Shown here: positions 48,601 to 57,249 of the stretch, piece after piece
How the letters are laid out: every line of letters begins with the position of its first letter
Numbering within the stretch: the stretch's first letter is position 1
Origin: Membranipora membranacea
Taxonomy: Eukaryota; Bryozoa; Gymnolaemata; Cheilostomatida; Membraniporidae
Direction of reading: 5' to 3'
DNA length: 64,000 nt
Assembly: GCA_914767715.1 (NCBI GenBank)
Contig: OU612066.1
Coordinates: 2,981,001-3,045,000 of the forward strand
The notes under the pieces: model-generated
Databases searched by the model: none
Told to the model about the DNA's origin: nothing
The model's input: only the letters and a program-made list of their open reading frames with translations
Made by a program: the position numbers and the translations under genes

Positions 48601-51600
48601 ATCAATCAATGAAATACAGTCAACTGTGTCACGACATTGATGATTAGCTATTCCAGCTCACGCATACAATATTGGTATTTATATACAAGACAAGGTTTGC
48701 CATGCTACCTTTGAGATGTTTTTTTCATATTTTCTGCAGCAGAAAATAATGCAAAACTCAAATCAGCTGTGTCCATCTACCATTGCCTTGTTAAAATAAG
48801 ACACTGTGAAAAGACAATTAAAAAATAATAAGATATTGCAGGCATTTCAACAGGGGACTTGGGAGAGACTCAAAGATTCCAGCAGATCACATATTAGAGA
48901 AATGAATTCTGTGTTGTTTATCCAAGGAAAGTTATCAGACAATAAATTCCGCTCCAACAAGATCAACTCACACTCATCACATTTGGATACAAGCCATTCC
49001 CTGACATGAGTATCTTTAGGTAGAGTATCCTCATTGCCCATATCAACTCTTCTCAATCCCACTCCATGATGATTCATGCTGAAATAAACAGATGTATGAA
49101 AGTGATACAATGTAATTTTGCCCCTGCATTGATTTGTCTCCCTAGACACTTGGTGATGAAAAATCATGTAACTAAGTCAGGATATTTTAGTAAAAGAATT
49201 TAAGAATAAAGAGTTATGCTCACCTGTTCCATGTTGTCTCATCAGGACGTTGAGTAATCTCTGCCCCGCCCACAGAGTGATACTGAGTGCTCCTATCTGA
49301 GGGAGATCCTGATTTCACCTGCTGTATGTGTGAGCTCTCACAGACTGGGTGACCAGGTGTTACTGGGTACACTACACTCCCACATCCAGGGGTGTACGGA
49401 CATGACAAGCTCATAGCACCTGCCATCACAGGGCTAGTGTGAGTGTGAGGCTGCGCAATGGGTGATCTGTTAGTATTAGGATCTGTCAGGGTGTCATTCC
49501 CAGCTGTCACATCCCTGGCAGGTGACAGATGCTGAGCAACAGGCAGATACCTCTCTGATAACGGAGCCGTGTTAGTAGAGACATCCGACTTTGTAGTCTG
49601 AGAGAAAGTAGACTTTTGCGTGCTTCTGTAACCACAGCTAGACTGAGAGCGTACAGGAGGGCTGCCCGCAGTCTTCCTGCTGCAGGGGCTAAGGGATCTA
49701 GGGCTAGCTGGAGGTCTATGACTCACACCAGCTTGTGTTGTTGCCGATCGGGACAGTGTGGAGTCGACAGCACCCAGTGAGATCCCTGTATCAGACATAC
49801 GAGATAACTGATGTGTATAATCTGTCTGTGAGGCGAGGAGTCGACTGGAGGTATCAGGACGGGATGTGTCCTTCAGACGATCACTGTATGACGAGAGAGG
49901 CTGACTGTTGTGGTTATTAATCTGAGACACGGAGGGAGATCCAGAGAGAACAGGAGACACCCTGACAGCCACCTCAGTCTGAGGAGAACTCCTTAGTGAT
50001 GTATGAGAAGAGGCATACGGTGATGTTATCTGAGATAAGAACGGAGAGACGTGATGTGATGACTGCACAGACGGCTGCTGTGACGTGATGGCGTATGGGG
50101 AGGCTCTCTGAGGTGAGGTCACACCAGCGCATCTCATCCGACTACTTGAGGCCGCCAGCTCCCCAGGCTCTGCTACGGCTGTGGAGTGTAGAGTAGGGCT
50201 GACACTGGGAGTTATAGTGTGATCACTCTCCAGCATGTCCTGTAGGGCGGAGGCGTGCTGACGTACAGGTACCAGATCCTCAGTAAGAGACTCACTCACT
50301 GAGGTGGGCTGCTCCTCCATCGGGCTACCAGAGCGAAACAAGTTACTCTGTACCGCATTCCTCACCTCTCCGCTATAATCGGCTTGTTGGTGACTGTAAT
50401 CCCTCTCCCTCTCTGGATGTTCCGGCATGGGTTTGAGAGTGGAGGTGTTACTTGTCAGAGAATGGTATGTGGCTGATTTGTAAGGTGAGGATTGCAGGGA
50501 ACTGATTGACATTCCGGACGGGTCATTGAATAAGGTACTACTGCTGCTGCTACCACTCGCTGAGGATAGCGATCGACCGTCACCCATCTAAATACAACAG
50601 GGGATGGTTCGTTCAACAACATGGCATAAAAAATAGCTTATTCACGTTTTCGGTGATGTTCTAAATAAATTGTGATCAAACTTAGCCACATTAGTGTAAT
50701 AAAACCTGTAAGCTGTTGACATATAACAGATTCGGCATAACAAACCTTTACAGAGAGCGCCGTGCTGTTGGCCGGTAGTCGTGTTTGTTCAACATCAAAG
50801 AATGAGTCGCTGACTTTAGAAGCAGAAGCGGCAGCGCTAGAGGACGGGCTGGGTATACTCCTGGCTGTATCTAACGCTCCAGTTCTGCGCCCTGTATCAG
50901 CTATCGGGTCAACAACAACCTGCACACGTCTGTCATTTCTACTTCCTGAGCTACCAGCTGTCAACAAATATCATACTATGATTGGTTATCGATGCAATAG
51001 AGCTGATTGAATCCATCAGATTCTGAAGGTGTTGAATTCTGATTTTTTATTGAAGTTTGGACAACTCCAAAATGAAACTTATTAGCAGATTATGTTTCAT
51101 TCAATTTACCCGCATTTTGACTGACTTCACACTTGATACAAATTATGCATAAACTCTTCTCACAAAAGCTAGGAAAGCGTTAAGAGAAATATCTCAACTA
51201 ACCCATTGGTTCAAATTCAAGACTTGATCAACTCATGTAACGCCACACATCATGAAGCAATTTTCACTGCCTGCTATAAATCACTTAAATTTATGCATGT
51301 TTTTCACTGGCAAAACAGGATGATTCTGGAAAACAACTGATGTTATTTAAGCTGTTTACCAAATTAGCCGTTAGTACAACGGATGTACCCAACAATACTG
51401 AATCCTATTGGAACACTTGATGAAAATAAAGTTTCCAAAAAAATGTGAATTGTTTTGAAGTTGTCTGTTCATTAAGCAATCGGACTTGGGTTGTTGCATG
51501 ATGCATGCCGTGAATATTTTGTGATTGTTTTCATCACTGTCAGTTATAACTTTAAATAGCAACATAAAAATTGGAAACTTATCTTAGATAAGTTGTGGAA

Positions 51601-54600
51601 GGAGCCGAAGCTTTTCACTTTCTTAAACTAGATACAGAAATGTCTAGATTTCAATAAAATAGATGATATACATATTGGATACAAGAGGTATTTACATTGA
51701 ACAACATGGGTCTACTCAACATGGATCTACTCAAGATGGATGTATTCGACATGGATGTATATAACATGGATGTATTCGACATGGATGCATTCGAGATATA
51801 TTGAGACCCAGCATGGATATAATATACCATACATACACATATATAAGTAAAGTACCTGAATGGTTAGACTGAGCACTGATAGGTCGACTGTTAGGCAGAC
51901 TCCTCTCGTTGTTATGCTGACTCCTCTCGTTGTTATGAAGACTCTTCTCGTTGTTATGCTGACTCCTCTCGTGGTTATGCCTGGGTGGAGATGTTATCAG
52001 GTTCATATTAGCTCTCAGTAAGATATCAGCAGTACTTACAGTGTCTGTTTGAGGAGCTCCTCGCCTGTAAACAGTAAGTTATCATATACCTCATCATATA
52101 ATATTATACAATTACAACCAATCAAGGTAAGAGGGCTCTATTTAACGAGTATTAGTCTATGTCACCAAACCACAGCACCAACCGTTTATAAGACTTGATA
52201 AATTGCTTAAGAAATTGACTTGCGTTGAATGGCTGATAGGGTCTAAAATGTTAGTAAAACAGAATTACAATTACATTTTTGAGTGAGCAGAGAGTAAGTT
52301 TAGCTTACTGAGATATAGATTTGAGTATCGCCGCTCCGTCTTTAGACATGAGACATCTAAGATATGACTCAGAGTAGAGGGGCTTAGCTGATTCGCTGAG
52401 CTCACTAATAACTGACCAACCAGATTCACTTTGAGTATCCAGCTCATCTGTAATCAAAGATAGAAACTTGAGCATCTCCACCCTGACTCTCTAACCGGCG
52501 GCAGCAAACAGACTGTGTCACAACGGCAGCATAGCACTCCTAATTATAGTCATTAGCGTTCCATAGTCAATAGACCTACTGACTATGTCAACAAAATGTA
52601 CTCAATCAAACAACACAAATGAGTGTGACAAATGAATTGACACTTTGTACACAGCGCTTGATACTTGTGCGCTAATTGGAAAACAAAAGGTTAATTAAAT
52701 TCTAAAGCCAAAACAAAGTGCAATAATAGCAAGCGGCACTTTTTCAGTCAATCAGGTAAAATACATCAATGGGCAGCATCATGACAAATGAGAATGTTGA
52801 TTATCGTTCATATGACCTACCCACGGGGAGTAAATACTACAAAGAGTTTAGTTTAGCTAGTTGGGGGTGGCTTACTGCTATCTAGCACCAAGTTTTGCTG
52901 GCCAAGGCGTGTGCTTATATACGGTGACTAGAAACTGTTGGCTAGACCAAATTTTCGCAATTTCAAGCATGTGCAATAGCCAGGTTTCCCTACTGCGAAT
53001 TGTTTACACCTTCAGGGTATATCCTCTGTTAGCAGGCTCAGATCTATAATTTATGGCAGACATAGTATTTTATTCATATAGACCTGAATAACAAAGCGAT
53101 GATATAGTGAGTACCCACCTTCCCTGTCCCGTCCTGTGATGGTGAGATCAGATATTAGTCCTATTGGTGATATTGGCCTGGTATTCTCATGCATAGACAC
53201 ATCATCATAAGTTTGGGTGGTCACATCATCGCCCCGGCTGTAAGGAATATCAGTGGGTAGGCTCTCTGATCCAGATGAAGTGTCATACGACTCTGCTAGC
53301 TGTTTGAGTTGCTGTAATGATCTCTCCATTCCCTGTTCTAATTCTCTGACAGGCTGGCCAGTAAAATCAGTAGCATCTACGTCAGCAGCATGATCATGCA
53401 GTGCTTGGCTGGTTTGCCCATTAGGTAGGATGCTTGCAAATGCATGAGGAGCTGCGGGCTCGTGGGTAGCTGTGATATTTACGCTATGCTTTTTGTTATC
53501 TGTGTGACTTGGGGTATGCCCCTTGCCAGATGTACGATCGCTGGTGGGATCTTTGATATCTATTGGATCATAGGTGGGCTCTTTGACAGCTGTGTGAATG
53601 ATTGTGGAAGCTTTGACAGGTGATGTTTTGCGTGGCATGTTTGGTGTAACAGGTGGAGTGGCTGCTATGACATCACTAATTCTGGAGCTCGTTCTCAGAG
53701 GATCATAATCCGCCGGATCAGTTAGTGGTGTCAGTGGTCTAGCAGGCTCACCTACAGAGACATGGCGCTCTGCTGACAAATTAGCTGATGTGTTCGAAGT
53801 TTGATGACTCTGAGCAGATTCTGTTGAATTTATAGATCGACAAAATCCTACACCAGATTCCGTGTTGGACTTAGATAAATTTAGTTTTTGCTGGCTAGCA
53901 GAAGATGGCACATAGTCGGCAGCAGCCTCATATTTATGACCAAGGGATGATTCACAGGTCACAACTCTGGGAGTTGTCTGTCTCATTGAACTATGAACAG
54001 CCTGCCAGTCACTGTCAGCTGCTGACTTACACAGCATGTCATACGATTGCTGAGAGGCTGCGGCTGTCCCGGAATCATGAGACTGTTCAGCCAATATCTG
54101 ACTGGTAGGTAGAGCGGCTGATCTTAACAGAGCTTTTGGTGTCGTGGTTATGGATCGGTCCCCAGAGAGTGAGATTAACAAAGGTGTACTGCCAGCGGAG
54201 GGCCTCTCAACTCCAGTAGTATTATCTGATGTGACTGACACGGCTTGAGTTTGCATATTAGGAGTCATTGGATAGCTTGGCGTCTTGGAATAGGGGCTTA
54301 TCCCTGCACTCTGTTGTGTACCAGACGTGACTAGCGTATTGTTTGTAGAGCTGAAGTTTATCAGATTTACACCAGGAGAAGCTCTTATCGTCTGACCAGG
54401 ACCTGTTATATACTCTCGGGGCTGAGTGTACGCGGCGACAGCTGAGCCTGAGATACTGTTAGATTTATCGATAGATATGAGCTGGTCACATGGTACAGCA
54501 TGATGAGAAGCACTTGTGGTGAGGCTGTCATTCTGCTGATCACTTCTCAGGGTAGAGTCAGCATCCAGTGTCTGATTTGTAGTATCTGCTGTCCTCGCTG

Positions 54601-57249
54601 TCATATCGACAGCACATAGATAATCAGCTAATGTTACATCCTTCTCTGTCAGCTCTGAGTTCACTTTCTTCACTTGTTGACTTGGTGTTAGTCTATCTGG
54701 TGTATCTGTAGCGCTAAGCTTCTGACTGTCTGTGGTGTAAGTTCTACCAGCAATGCCGCTTAGTCCAGCCCTGCTGTTCTCACCAGAGTCTAACACGTAC
54801 GTCGTGTTTGTTGTAGTAGTGGGTGTGGTTATACTTCTACTGGACTGAGAACCTGACAATATATCAGACTTTGGTAGGGAGGAGCGGCGTGGTATCCGAC
54901 TTCGAGGAGAGGGAAGCGACTTATCTGATTTGTTAGATAATGCAGAGGCAGTGCTTGGCTTCATATTCATTGTGTTTGATGAGGTAAAAAAATCACCCGA
55001 GGACAGCTCTACAATAAATGAGTCATGTTATAAATCAAATATAATTCTTGTCTAAATAGTGGTTCATATTCAAGTGAAAGTAAAGTTATTTCCACGTTAG
55101 CCATAAATACACACTAACCAATAGGAGGCCACCAAATACACACTAACCAATAGGAGGCCACCAAATACATACTAACCAATAGGAGGCAACCAAATACACA
55201 CTAACCAATAGGAGGCCACCAAATACACACTAACCAATAGGAGGCCACCAAATACGCACTAACCAATAGGAGGCGACTCCTGAGACAGTACACCTGAGCT
55301 GCTTCGTTCTTGTGTTGATGATGTCACAGCAGTCACAGCTGATGTTACAGCAGGTGCAGCAGGTTTATTTCCCATGTCACTCTGTAGGACACCACCTCCG
55401 TGGAGAGGCCTTGTAGGTTTACCATCAAACATTGACAAACTCATGTCTACAACAAGTATGAGTTTATAGCGTCTTAGATGATTTCATACAAACACAGGAA
55501 TCTGTACCAAAGTATGCCTTCAGCTTACAACTAATACAACAACAATCATCTGATAAATGTTCTTGAACGTGGATTTGAAACTGTTACTGATATCTGTACC
55601 TGCTGCAATTTCCGATGAGAAGTACATGTCTTATGGGGATGGAGTATTTGGGTAAGGTAATATGTGGAGTTTCGTAGCAAGATACCACAATATCTCCACA
55701 GAAAACAACAAAGCCAGAGAACAAACCCAAATAGAAAATGATCGGTCAACCCCGAACTTGACAATGATTCGAAGTGTATATTCGATCAAACTTTGCACAG
55801 AATTAACAAGGCATTAATCTTGCAAAGGTAAGGAAACATGAAACAGATTTTATCAAGGCTGGCTGTAACGCCGTATTGATGGGGTGTTGCAAATTCATTT
55901 TCATATAAAGCATTATTCAGATATCACCATGATACCTTATATAAGGCGCATGATATTCTTATAAAATACTCACCATCTAGATTAAGAATACTAGTAGCTG
56001 ATTGGTCGGATGACATCGTAGTATCAGCCTGCCTACCAACTCTTCCATCAGTGCCCGTTTTGTTGGGATCCCTGAAGTAATAAAATTACACTCCATATAA
56101 CAGCGATTGATCAGACAGACAGGCAATCAGACGATATCAGCCAAGATACCCCTAAGTCTGGGCAATCAGACAATATCAGCGATAGCCCGAAGTTCAGAAA
56201 CCAGATACCGTGTATGTTCTCTCTGAGATTTAAAAGAATTAGATTTATCGAGAATGAATTCTCCTCCTCAACCCAAAATTATGCCGATCGATATGCTATT
56301 CAAAAATTCTATATAAAATTGCTTTTAAAAACTTATAGTCCTGAAAAACTAGATGAATTCTCAAAATCGCACAGTTATCATATGCGATCAACTAAACTTA
56401 AACCAATTAAAACCAACAACAATAGAGGTGGAAGGTCCTTGTTGTGTAGTGGTATAGAACTATACAACAGGTACCTAATGGGATGGGAGGTTGCTTCTCT
56501 GCCTGTCGTCATGGCAGGTCTTGTGGGACAACTGTGGGCGGCGGCCTAGGCTTCGGTTTGGCATGCTCCCCCGCCTTTTCGGTCGGTCGTCGGTAGGGGA
56601 GGAAAACTTGAGCTGGGCAGCCTTCACACTAGCCCTTTGCCTTTTATAACCATTTATATTTTTAAATAACCATCTTAGTATATTAATTTAGTGCAATAAA
56701 AGCTATAAAAAAAAGTGTTTGATAACTTGCTATACCAGTTAGACTTACCAGCGAGTTGAATTGATAACTGGTAAGGGACTTCCTATGAGAGTCTCCTCAA
56801 CATATACTCTGCGAGATGTCCTCCACTGTGACGCCGGTGTCACCTGGTCCAGTGGGTCACTGGGCGGGGTGTTGAAGCTAGATGGATCCATAATCTGAGG
56901 TGAAAAACAAATATGATTGTATAAAGCAGAAGGAAATACAATCACCATCAATAAAAATGTCATATTTGTGGATACCTACGTCTCCATGATATCCAGGTCC
57001 TAATAATACTATTATCTCTAAGAGAGATAGATAGCCTATACTTGAGTCATGTAAAACCATAAGCCACCCTACTGTCATGAGGCTGATGCACCAAGTTGAA
57101 TTAGTATGAATAGTATGTTAGGCTTAAGAATAAACACCCGGTGCCCGGTGGTACACAGGGCATAGATTGAAGCGTTATCCCATAATACATACGAGCTGAC
57201 TTATATCCTCCAGGGAGGAGCTGGGAAGACTACCCAATTCGAATTTATT
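22413..57249 (-). CDS. CEP192: CEP192/SPD-2 centrosome scaffold protein (26 exons, 5' end open)
   Basis: Exons, 5' to 3': 57249-57193, 56894-56749, 56071-55974, 55446-55264, 55008-53119, 52447-52309, 52064-51856, 50957-50746, 50587-49224, 49078-48972, 48547-48076, 47864-47741, 47458-47333, 46849-46724, 46412-46232, 45751-45618, 45278-45061, 43627-43406, 42743-42488, 42034-41854, 41419-41337, 40251-40047, 39733-39562, 24616-24514, 23928-23870, 22578-22413. Every border is AG/GT and every phase matches: 7233 nt, 2410 codons with a TAG at 22413. The first listed exon has no ATG, so more 5' sequence exists; Met at 56891 is a possible internal start. Residues 1 to about 1500 are disordered Ser/Thr/Pro-rich. 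The rest is a chain of PapD-like (ASH/SPD-2) beta domains, for example RWLQVSMEL, GIVDFGTVPYGCMKSVPLTL, EQIPVRNGGDIPINVSLSLT, IIKFGGVEL, YGYGGPAVVEPVIDRQS, KSLTFITSRAGETQELTLDV. These align in order with recalled human CEP192. The protein recruits pericentriolar material, PLK4, Aurora A and PLK1 at centrosomes. The C-terminal chain looks about 200 residues shorter than human. Confidence 0.9.
23478..23728. mobile_element. MITE in a CEP192 intron
   Basis: Left end CTGTGTGAACCATGGGAATACC with GATTCGAGCTGAGCTCGA, and right end (complement) CTATGTGAGTTTTGAGGTCG with GATTGAGCTGAGTTG, form a diverged inverted repeat. The middle holds AAGACTTTGTCTTAA palindromic text. The right end matches the 14020 repeat. 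Confidence 0.5.
24617..26460. other. CEP192 giant intron, proximal part
   Basis: No exon with ASH-like coding or other gene found. Contains long C-runs at 26010-26054. Confidence 0.4.
26010..26054. repeat. Poly-C/poly-G low-complexity tract
   Basis: C runs of 10 and 18 bases are interrupted by GTCCGTCGACT. The minus strand is a G-quadruplex-capable G tract. Its exact length is likely unstable or assembly-sensitive. Confidence 0.85.
26503..27439 (+). pseudogene. Secreted Gly-rich peptide gene A, frameshifted
   Basis: It shares its layout with gene B. The non-coding first exon ends at 26589. The coding exon begins at 26886, with ATG at 26906 and signal peptide MQFLIVFLALCLALASATFG, and ends at a donor after 27077. 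The last exon at 27424 encodes LYGK and a TAA at 27437-27439. After TTCGGAACT the sequence lacks the 10 bases GGATTCGGTT present in gene B, so the frame hits TAG at 26978 after 24 codons. Beyond the break the other frame still reads FGLNRGLGLNRGLGFNRGYG with YNTAG and splices correctly. The TATA position is TGTAAAAG instead of TATAAAAG. This is most likely a recent pseudogene of a tandem duplicate. A truncated 24-residue product is possible but unlikely to matter. Confidence 0.75.
28083..28125. repeat. Near-perfect 21-bp hairpin
   Basis: Arms 28083-28103 (ATGGATAGAACGGAAAATAT A) and 28105-28125 pair with one mismatch around a single base. It lies between peptide genes A and B and may be a tiny foldback remnant. 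Confidence 0.7.
28376..28383 (+). promoter_or_regulatory. TATA box of peptide gene B
   Basis: TATAAAAG lies about 70 bp upstream of the first donor (28453). The region around it (CAGTGACATT..., TTGTGAGGGTATAAAAGTGG, ACAGGCTACATYACAACCAAC) is conserved in gene A at 26478-26550, which marks the shared core promoter and 5' UTR. Confidence 0.7.
29177..29664 (+). CDS. Small secreted Gly/Phe/Asn-rich peptide, gene B
   Basis: Two coding exons, 29177-29409 and 29649-29664 (phase matched), give 82 residues. A non-coding exon (to 28453) precedes, and the coding exon starts at 29157. Signal peptide MQLLMVFLTLCLTLASA is followed by FGTGFGFNRIGGIGFNQGFG and about nine degenerate six-residue units of the type F-G-x-N-x-G (GFGFNRLGFNRR, FGLNSGFRINNG, FGFNNRIGFNNG, FGFNRF). 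The last exon encodes only RAFGK then stop. Composition suggests a secreted structural (matrix, cuticle or mucus) peptide. The Phe-Gly-Lys end is also a C-terminal amidation signal. No family is recognised. It is nested antisense in the giant CEP192 intron and is a paralogue of gene A. Confidence 0.85.
30450..30549 (+). pseudogene. Relic of a fourth secreted Gly-rich peptide gene (D)
   Basis: ATG at 30450 starts MKFLSRLLALASVTAYQYMC, resembling the signal peptides of A-C, and stops at TAA 30540-30542. In another frame the text just after reads GFGLRRLGFG, like the repeat units of gene B, and meets GGGTAAAA where A and B have their donor. No TATA box or 5' exon is clear. It may be a decayed paralogue or a chance resemblance. 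Confidence 0.4.
30627..31022. mobile_element. MITE, AGCTGCGTTTACA family (Harbinger-like)
   Basis: It is 396 bp with long terminal inverted repeats starting AGCTGCGTTTACAC, then AATCGGCTAA and ATGACAACTCCGACACAG. It is flanked by a 3-bp direct repeat TTA (30624-30626 and 31023-31025). A perfect internal hairpin TCGTTCACTTGTGACA/TGTCACAAGTGAACGA lies near 30877-30910. It shares termini with 44441-44828. The 3-bp duplication and the terminal G/C-rich TIR suggest the PIF/Harbinger superfamily. There is no transposase. Confidence 0.8.
31484..32597 (+). mobile_element. 3' fragment of the 5.8-kb LINE family, split by a MITE
   Basis: It matches 7010-7460: CARGATCTACTCAGGATaTT TCAAGATCATTAAATCTTCT, then the C-terminal codons. 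After the MITE it resumes at CATGTCTAAGATAACCATTT, and it ends with GAAGAACATCATTTTA-like text and a T/A tail. 5'-truncated and dead. Confidence 0.75.
31715..32387. mobile_element. MITE inserted in the LINE 3' fragment
   Basis: Terminal inverted repeats GTAGCTCCATGTAACGAT (left) and ATCGTTACGTGGAGCTAC (right) are flanked by AGCT at 31711-31714 and 32388-32391. AGCT is itself palindromic, so it may be a 4-bp target duplication or part of the repeat. LINE sequence matches 5.8-kb LINE on both sides, which proves insertion. It is 673 bp with no transposase frame. Confidence 0.8.
32598..36154. other. CEP192 giant intron, middle part
   Basis: No gene recognised. A (TA)n run lies at 33436-33454. 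Open frames (for example 33987-33715 on -) carry no ASH-like or other domain. Missed small CEP192 exons cannot be excluded. Confidence 0.4.
36155..36162 (+). promoter_or_regulatory. TATA box of peptide gene C
   Basis: TATAAATA in AGGGTATAAATAGGAGGG. The first, non-coding exon follows and ends at a donor after 36223. Spacing is like gene B. Confidence 0.7.
36442..36864 (+). CDS. Small secreted Gly/Arg/Tyr-rich peptide, gene C
   Basis: Coding exons 36442-36682 and 36857-36864 give 82 residues, the same length as gene B. Exon 2 starts at 36417 after a non-coding exon. Signal peptide MQFLAVFLAVCVAMASA is followed by SYPYGLYGPGGYRSASRGGY, RGGLNRGRYGGGYGTRYGGR, VHGRGRGYNTAVHARYPGSN, RGIYG and stop. 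The last two and two-thirds codons come from a separate 8-nt coding stretch. The mature part is strongly basic (Arg-rich) with no acidic residues, so a cationic structural or antimicrobial role is possible but unproven. The signal peptide and gene layout tie it to A and B, while the repeat unit differs. PolyA signal AATAAA at 37038-37043. Confidence 0.85.
37038..37043 (+). terminator. PolyA signal of peptide gene C
   Basis: AATAAA about 175 bp after the stop, followed by a GT-rich CAGTGGTCTGCCTTTTTG element, as expected for a cleavage site near 37060. Confidence 0.7.
37223..37524. mobile_element. MITE of the CACTATG family with internal hairpin
   Basis: Terminal inverted repeats CACTATGGTTCCATGGGTCG (left) and its near complement CGATCCATGGAACCATAGTG (right) are flanked by 3-bp direct repeats ATT (37220-37222 and 37525-37527). 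A perfect 15-bp hairpin sits at 37266-37298 (GAATGGTTAGAATCC). On the - strand GGGGTTCAAGTCT near 37345-37357 resembles a pol III B box. The 14020 repeat has a similar end and is also preceded by ATT. Confidence 0.75.
37629..37910. repeat. 21-bp minisatellite, about 13 copies
   Basis: Unit ATTCTCACATTGACTCCTGAT is almost perfect. Two copies carry GACCCC instead of GACTCC, four units apart. Because 21 is divisible by 3 both strands are open (RISGVNV and ILTLTPD repeats), but start context, splice sites and conservation are lacking. The frames are artefacts. Confidence 0.95.
37911..39561. other. CEP192 giant intron, distal part
   Basis: No gene seen. A - strand stretch near 38350-38395 (GTGTTGGCTGATCGGTTAGC) resembles a tRNA D-arm/A box but has no B box at the right distance. 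Confidence 0.4.
40885..41240 (-). mobile_element. LINE 3' fragment in CEP192 intron
   Basis: The - strand reads HDYNTRLNNLRTKKAKNKRG then ERSLLCHGVNLYNRYLMG, the usual tail of a non-LTR ORF2 (N-T-R ... R-S...G..L-Y/W-N). Related copies are at 56214-56580 and 62230-62300. A third LINE lineage, 5'-truncated. Confidence 0.7.
41541..41738. repeat. 13-bp minisatellite in CEP192 intron
   Basis: Unit CAGCAGTATAACA is repeated about 14 times with several CAGCTGCAGTATAACA (16-bp) variants. Cys/Leu/Tyr-rich frames on the - strand are artefacts. Confidence 0.95.
44441..44828. mobile_element. MITE, AGCTGCGTTTACA family, second member
   Basis: It is 388 bp with terminal repeats AGCTGCGTTTACATTAGGCC and GTCT, complementary at the other end, and a 3-bp direct repeat TCA (44438-44440 and 44829-44831). 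The interior is rich in GTCTGAG/AGACTG and unlike the 30627 copy, so only the termini are shared. It lies in a CEP192 intron. Confidence 0.8.
45873..46016. repeat. (CATA)n microsatellite plus 17-bp units
   Basis: About 25 CATA units, followed by three CATAGCCAAATCTACATA-like units. It lies in a CEP192 intron. The Met-Tyr-Val-Cys frames are artefacts. Confidence 0.95.
49224..50587 (-). other. CEP192: CEP192 large disordered exon 2 (1364 nt)
   Basis: It opens with MGDGRSLSSASGSSSSSTLF directly at the acceptor, in phase. It is rich in SP/TP sites (ITSPYASS, SPRSLSPCS, AGSPPVRS, LSPARDVT), which are candidate CDK/PLK1-dependent phospho-sites. Few predicted helices or folds. It leads toward the ASH region. 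Confidence 0.75.
51701..51800. repeat. 15-bp imperfect minisatellite in CEP192 intron
   Basis: Units of the type CATGGATGTATTCGA are repeated about six times with variants (GGTCTACTCAA, GATCTACTCAA), just after the donor of the 52064-51856 exon. Confidence 0.8.
51856..52064 (-). other. CEP192: CEP192 exon with four 7-residue repeats
   Basis: The exon reads RGAPQTDTVSTADILLRANM then NLITSPPR and four units HNHERSQ, HNNEKSL, HNNERSQ, HNNERSL. The units come from a 21-bp coding minisatellite (about 51889-51984, - strand GAGTCAGCATAACAACGAGA type). It keeps the frame, so copy-number change would alter length without disrupting the protein. Confidence 0.8.
53119..55008 (-). other. CEP192: CEP192 large disordered exon 1 (1890 nt)
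   Basis: It encodes 630 residues, starting ELSSGDFFTSSNTMNMKPST, then SRIPRRSSLPKSDILSGSQS. A short acidic/coiled patch ELEQGMERSLQQLKQLAESY is the most structured part. Many SP/TP motifs occur. The acidic PLK4-binding segment recalled in human CEP192 (DDDIDDEMF...YDDHLEAYFEQ) is not seen here. It could lie in exons upstream of 57249. Confidence 0.8.
55105..55278. repeat. 29-bp minisatellite spanning a CEP192 exon-intron border
   Basis: Six units of AAATACACACTAACCAATAG GAGGCCACC. The last unit overlaps the end of exon 55446-55264, whose donor (- strand CCTCCTATTG|GTTAGTGC) is inside it. Each intronic unit repeats the same CTCCTATTGGTTAGT donor-like site. Confidence 0.9.
56214..56580 (+). 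mobile_element. LINE 3' fragment in CEP192 intron
   Basis: It reads AIQKFYIKLLLKTYSPEKLD, then FSKSHSYHMRSTKLKPIKTN, then NNRGGRSLLCSGIELYNRYL MG, the same ORF2 tail family as 40885-41240 (- strand) and 62230-62300. It is opposite to the host gene and 5'-truncated. Confidence 0.7.
57193..57249 (-). other. CEP192: Predicted upstream CEP192 coding exon
   Basis: AG|AATAAATTC ... CAGCTC|GTATGT encodes NKFELGSLPSSSLEDISQL, phase 0 at both ends, and joins in frame to IMDPSSFNTPPSDPLDQ. Its Ser-rich acidic composition fits the N-terminal region. It is short, so it could be a chance exon. If wrong, the protein starts at Met 56891. Confidence 0.55.
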
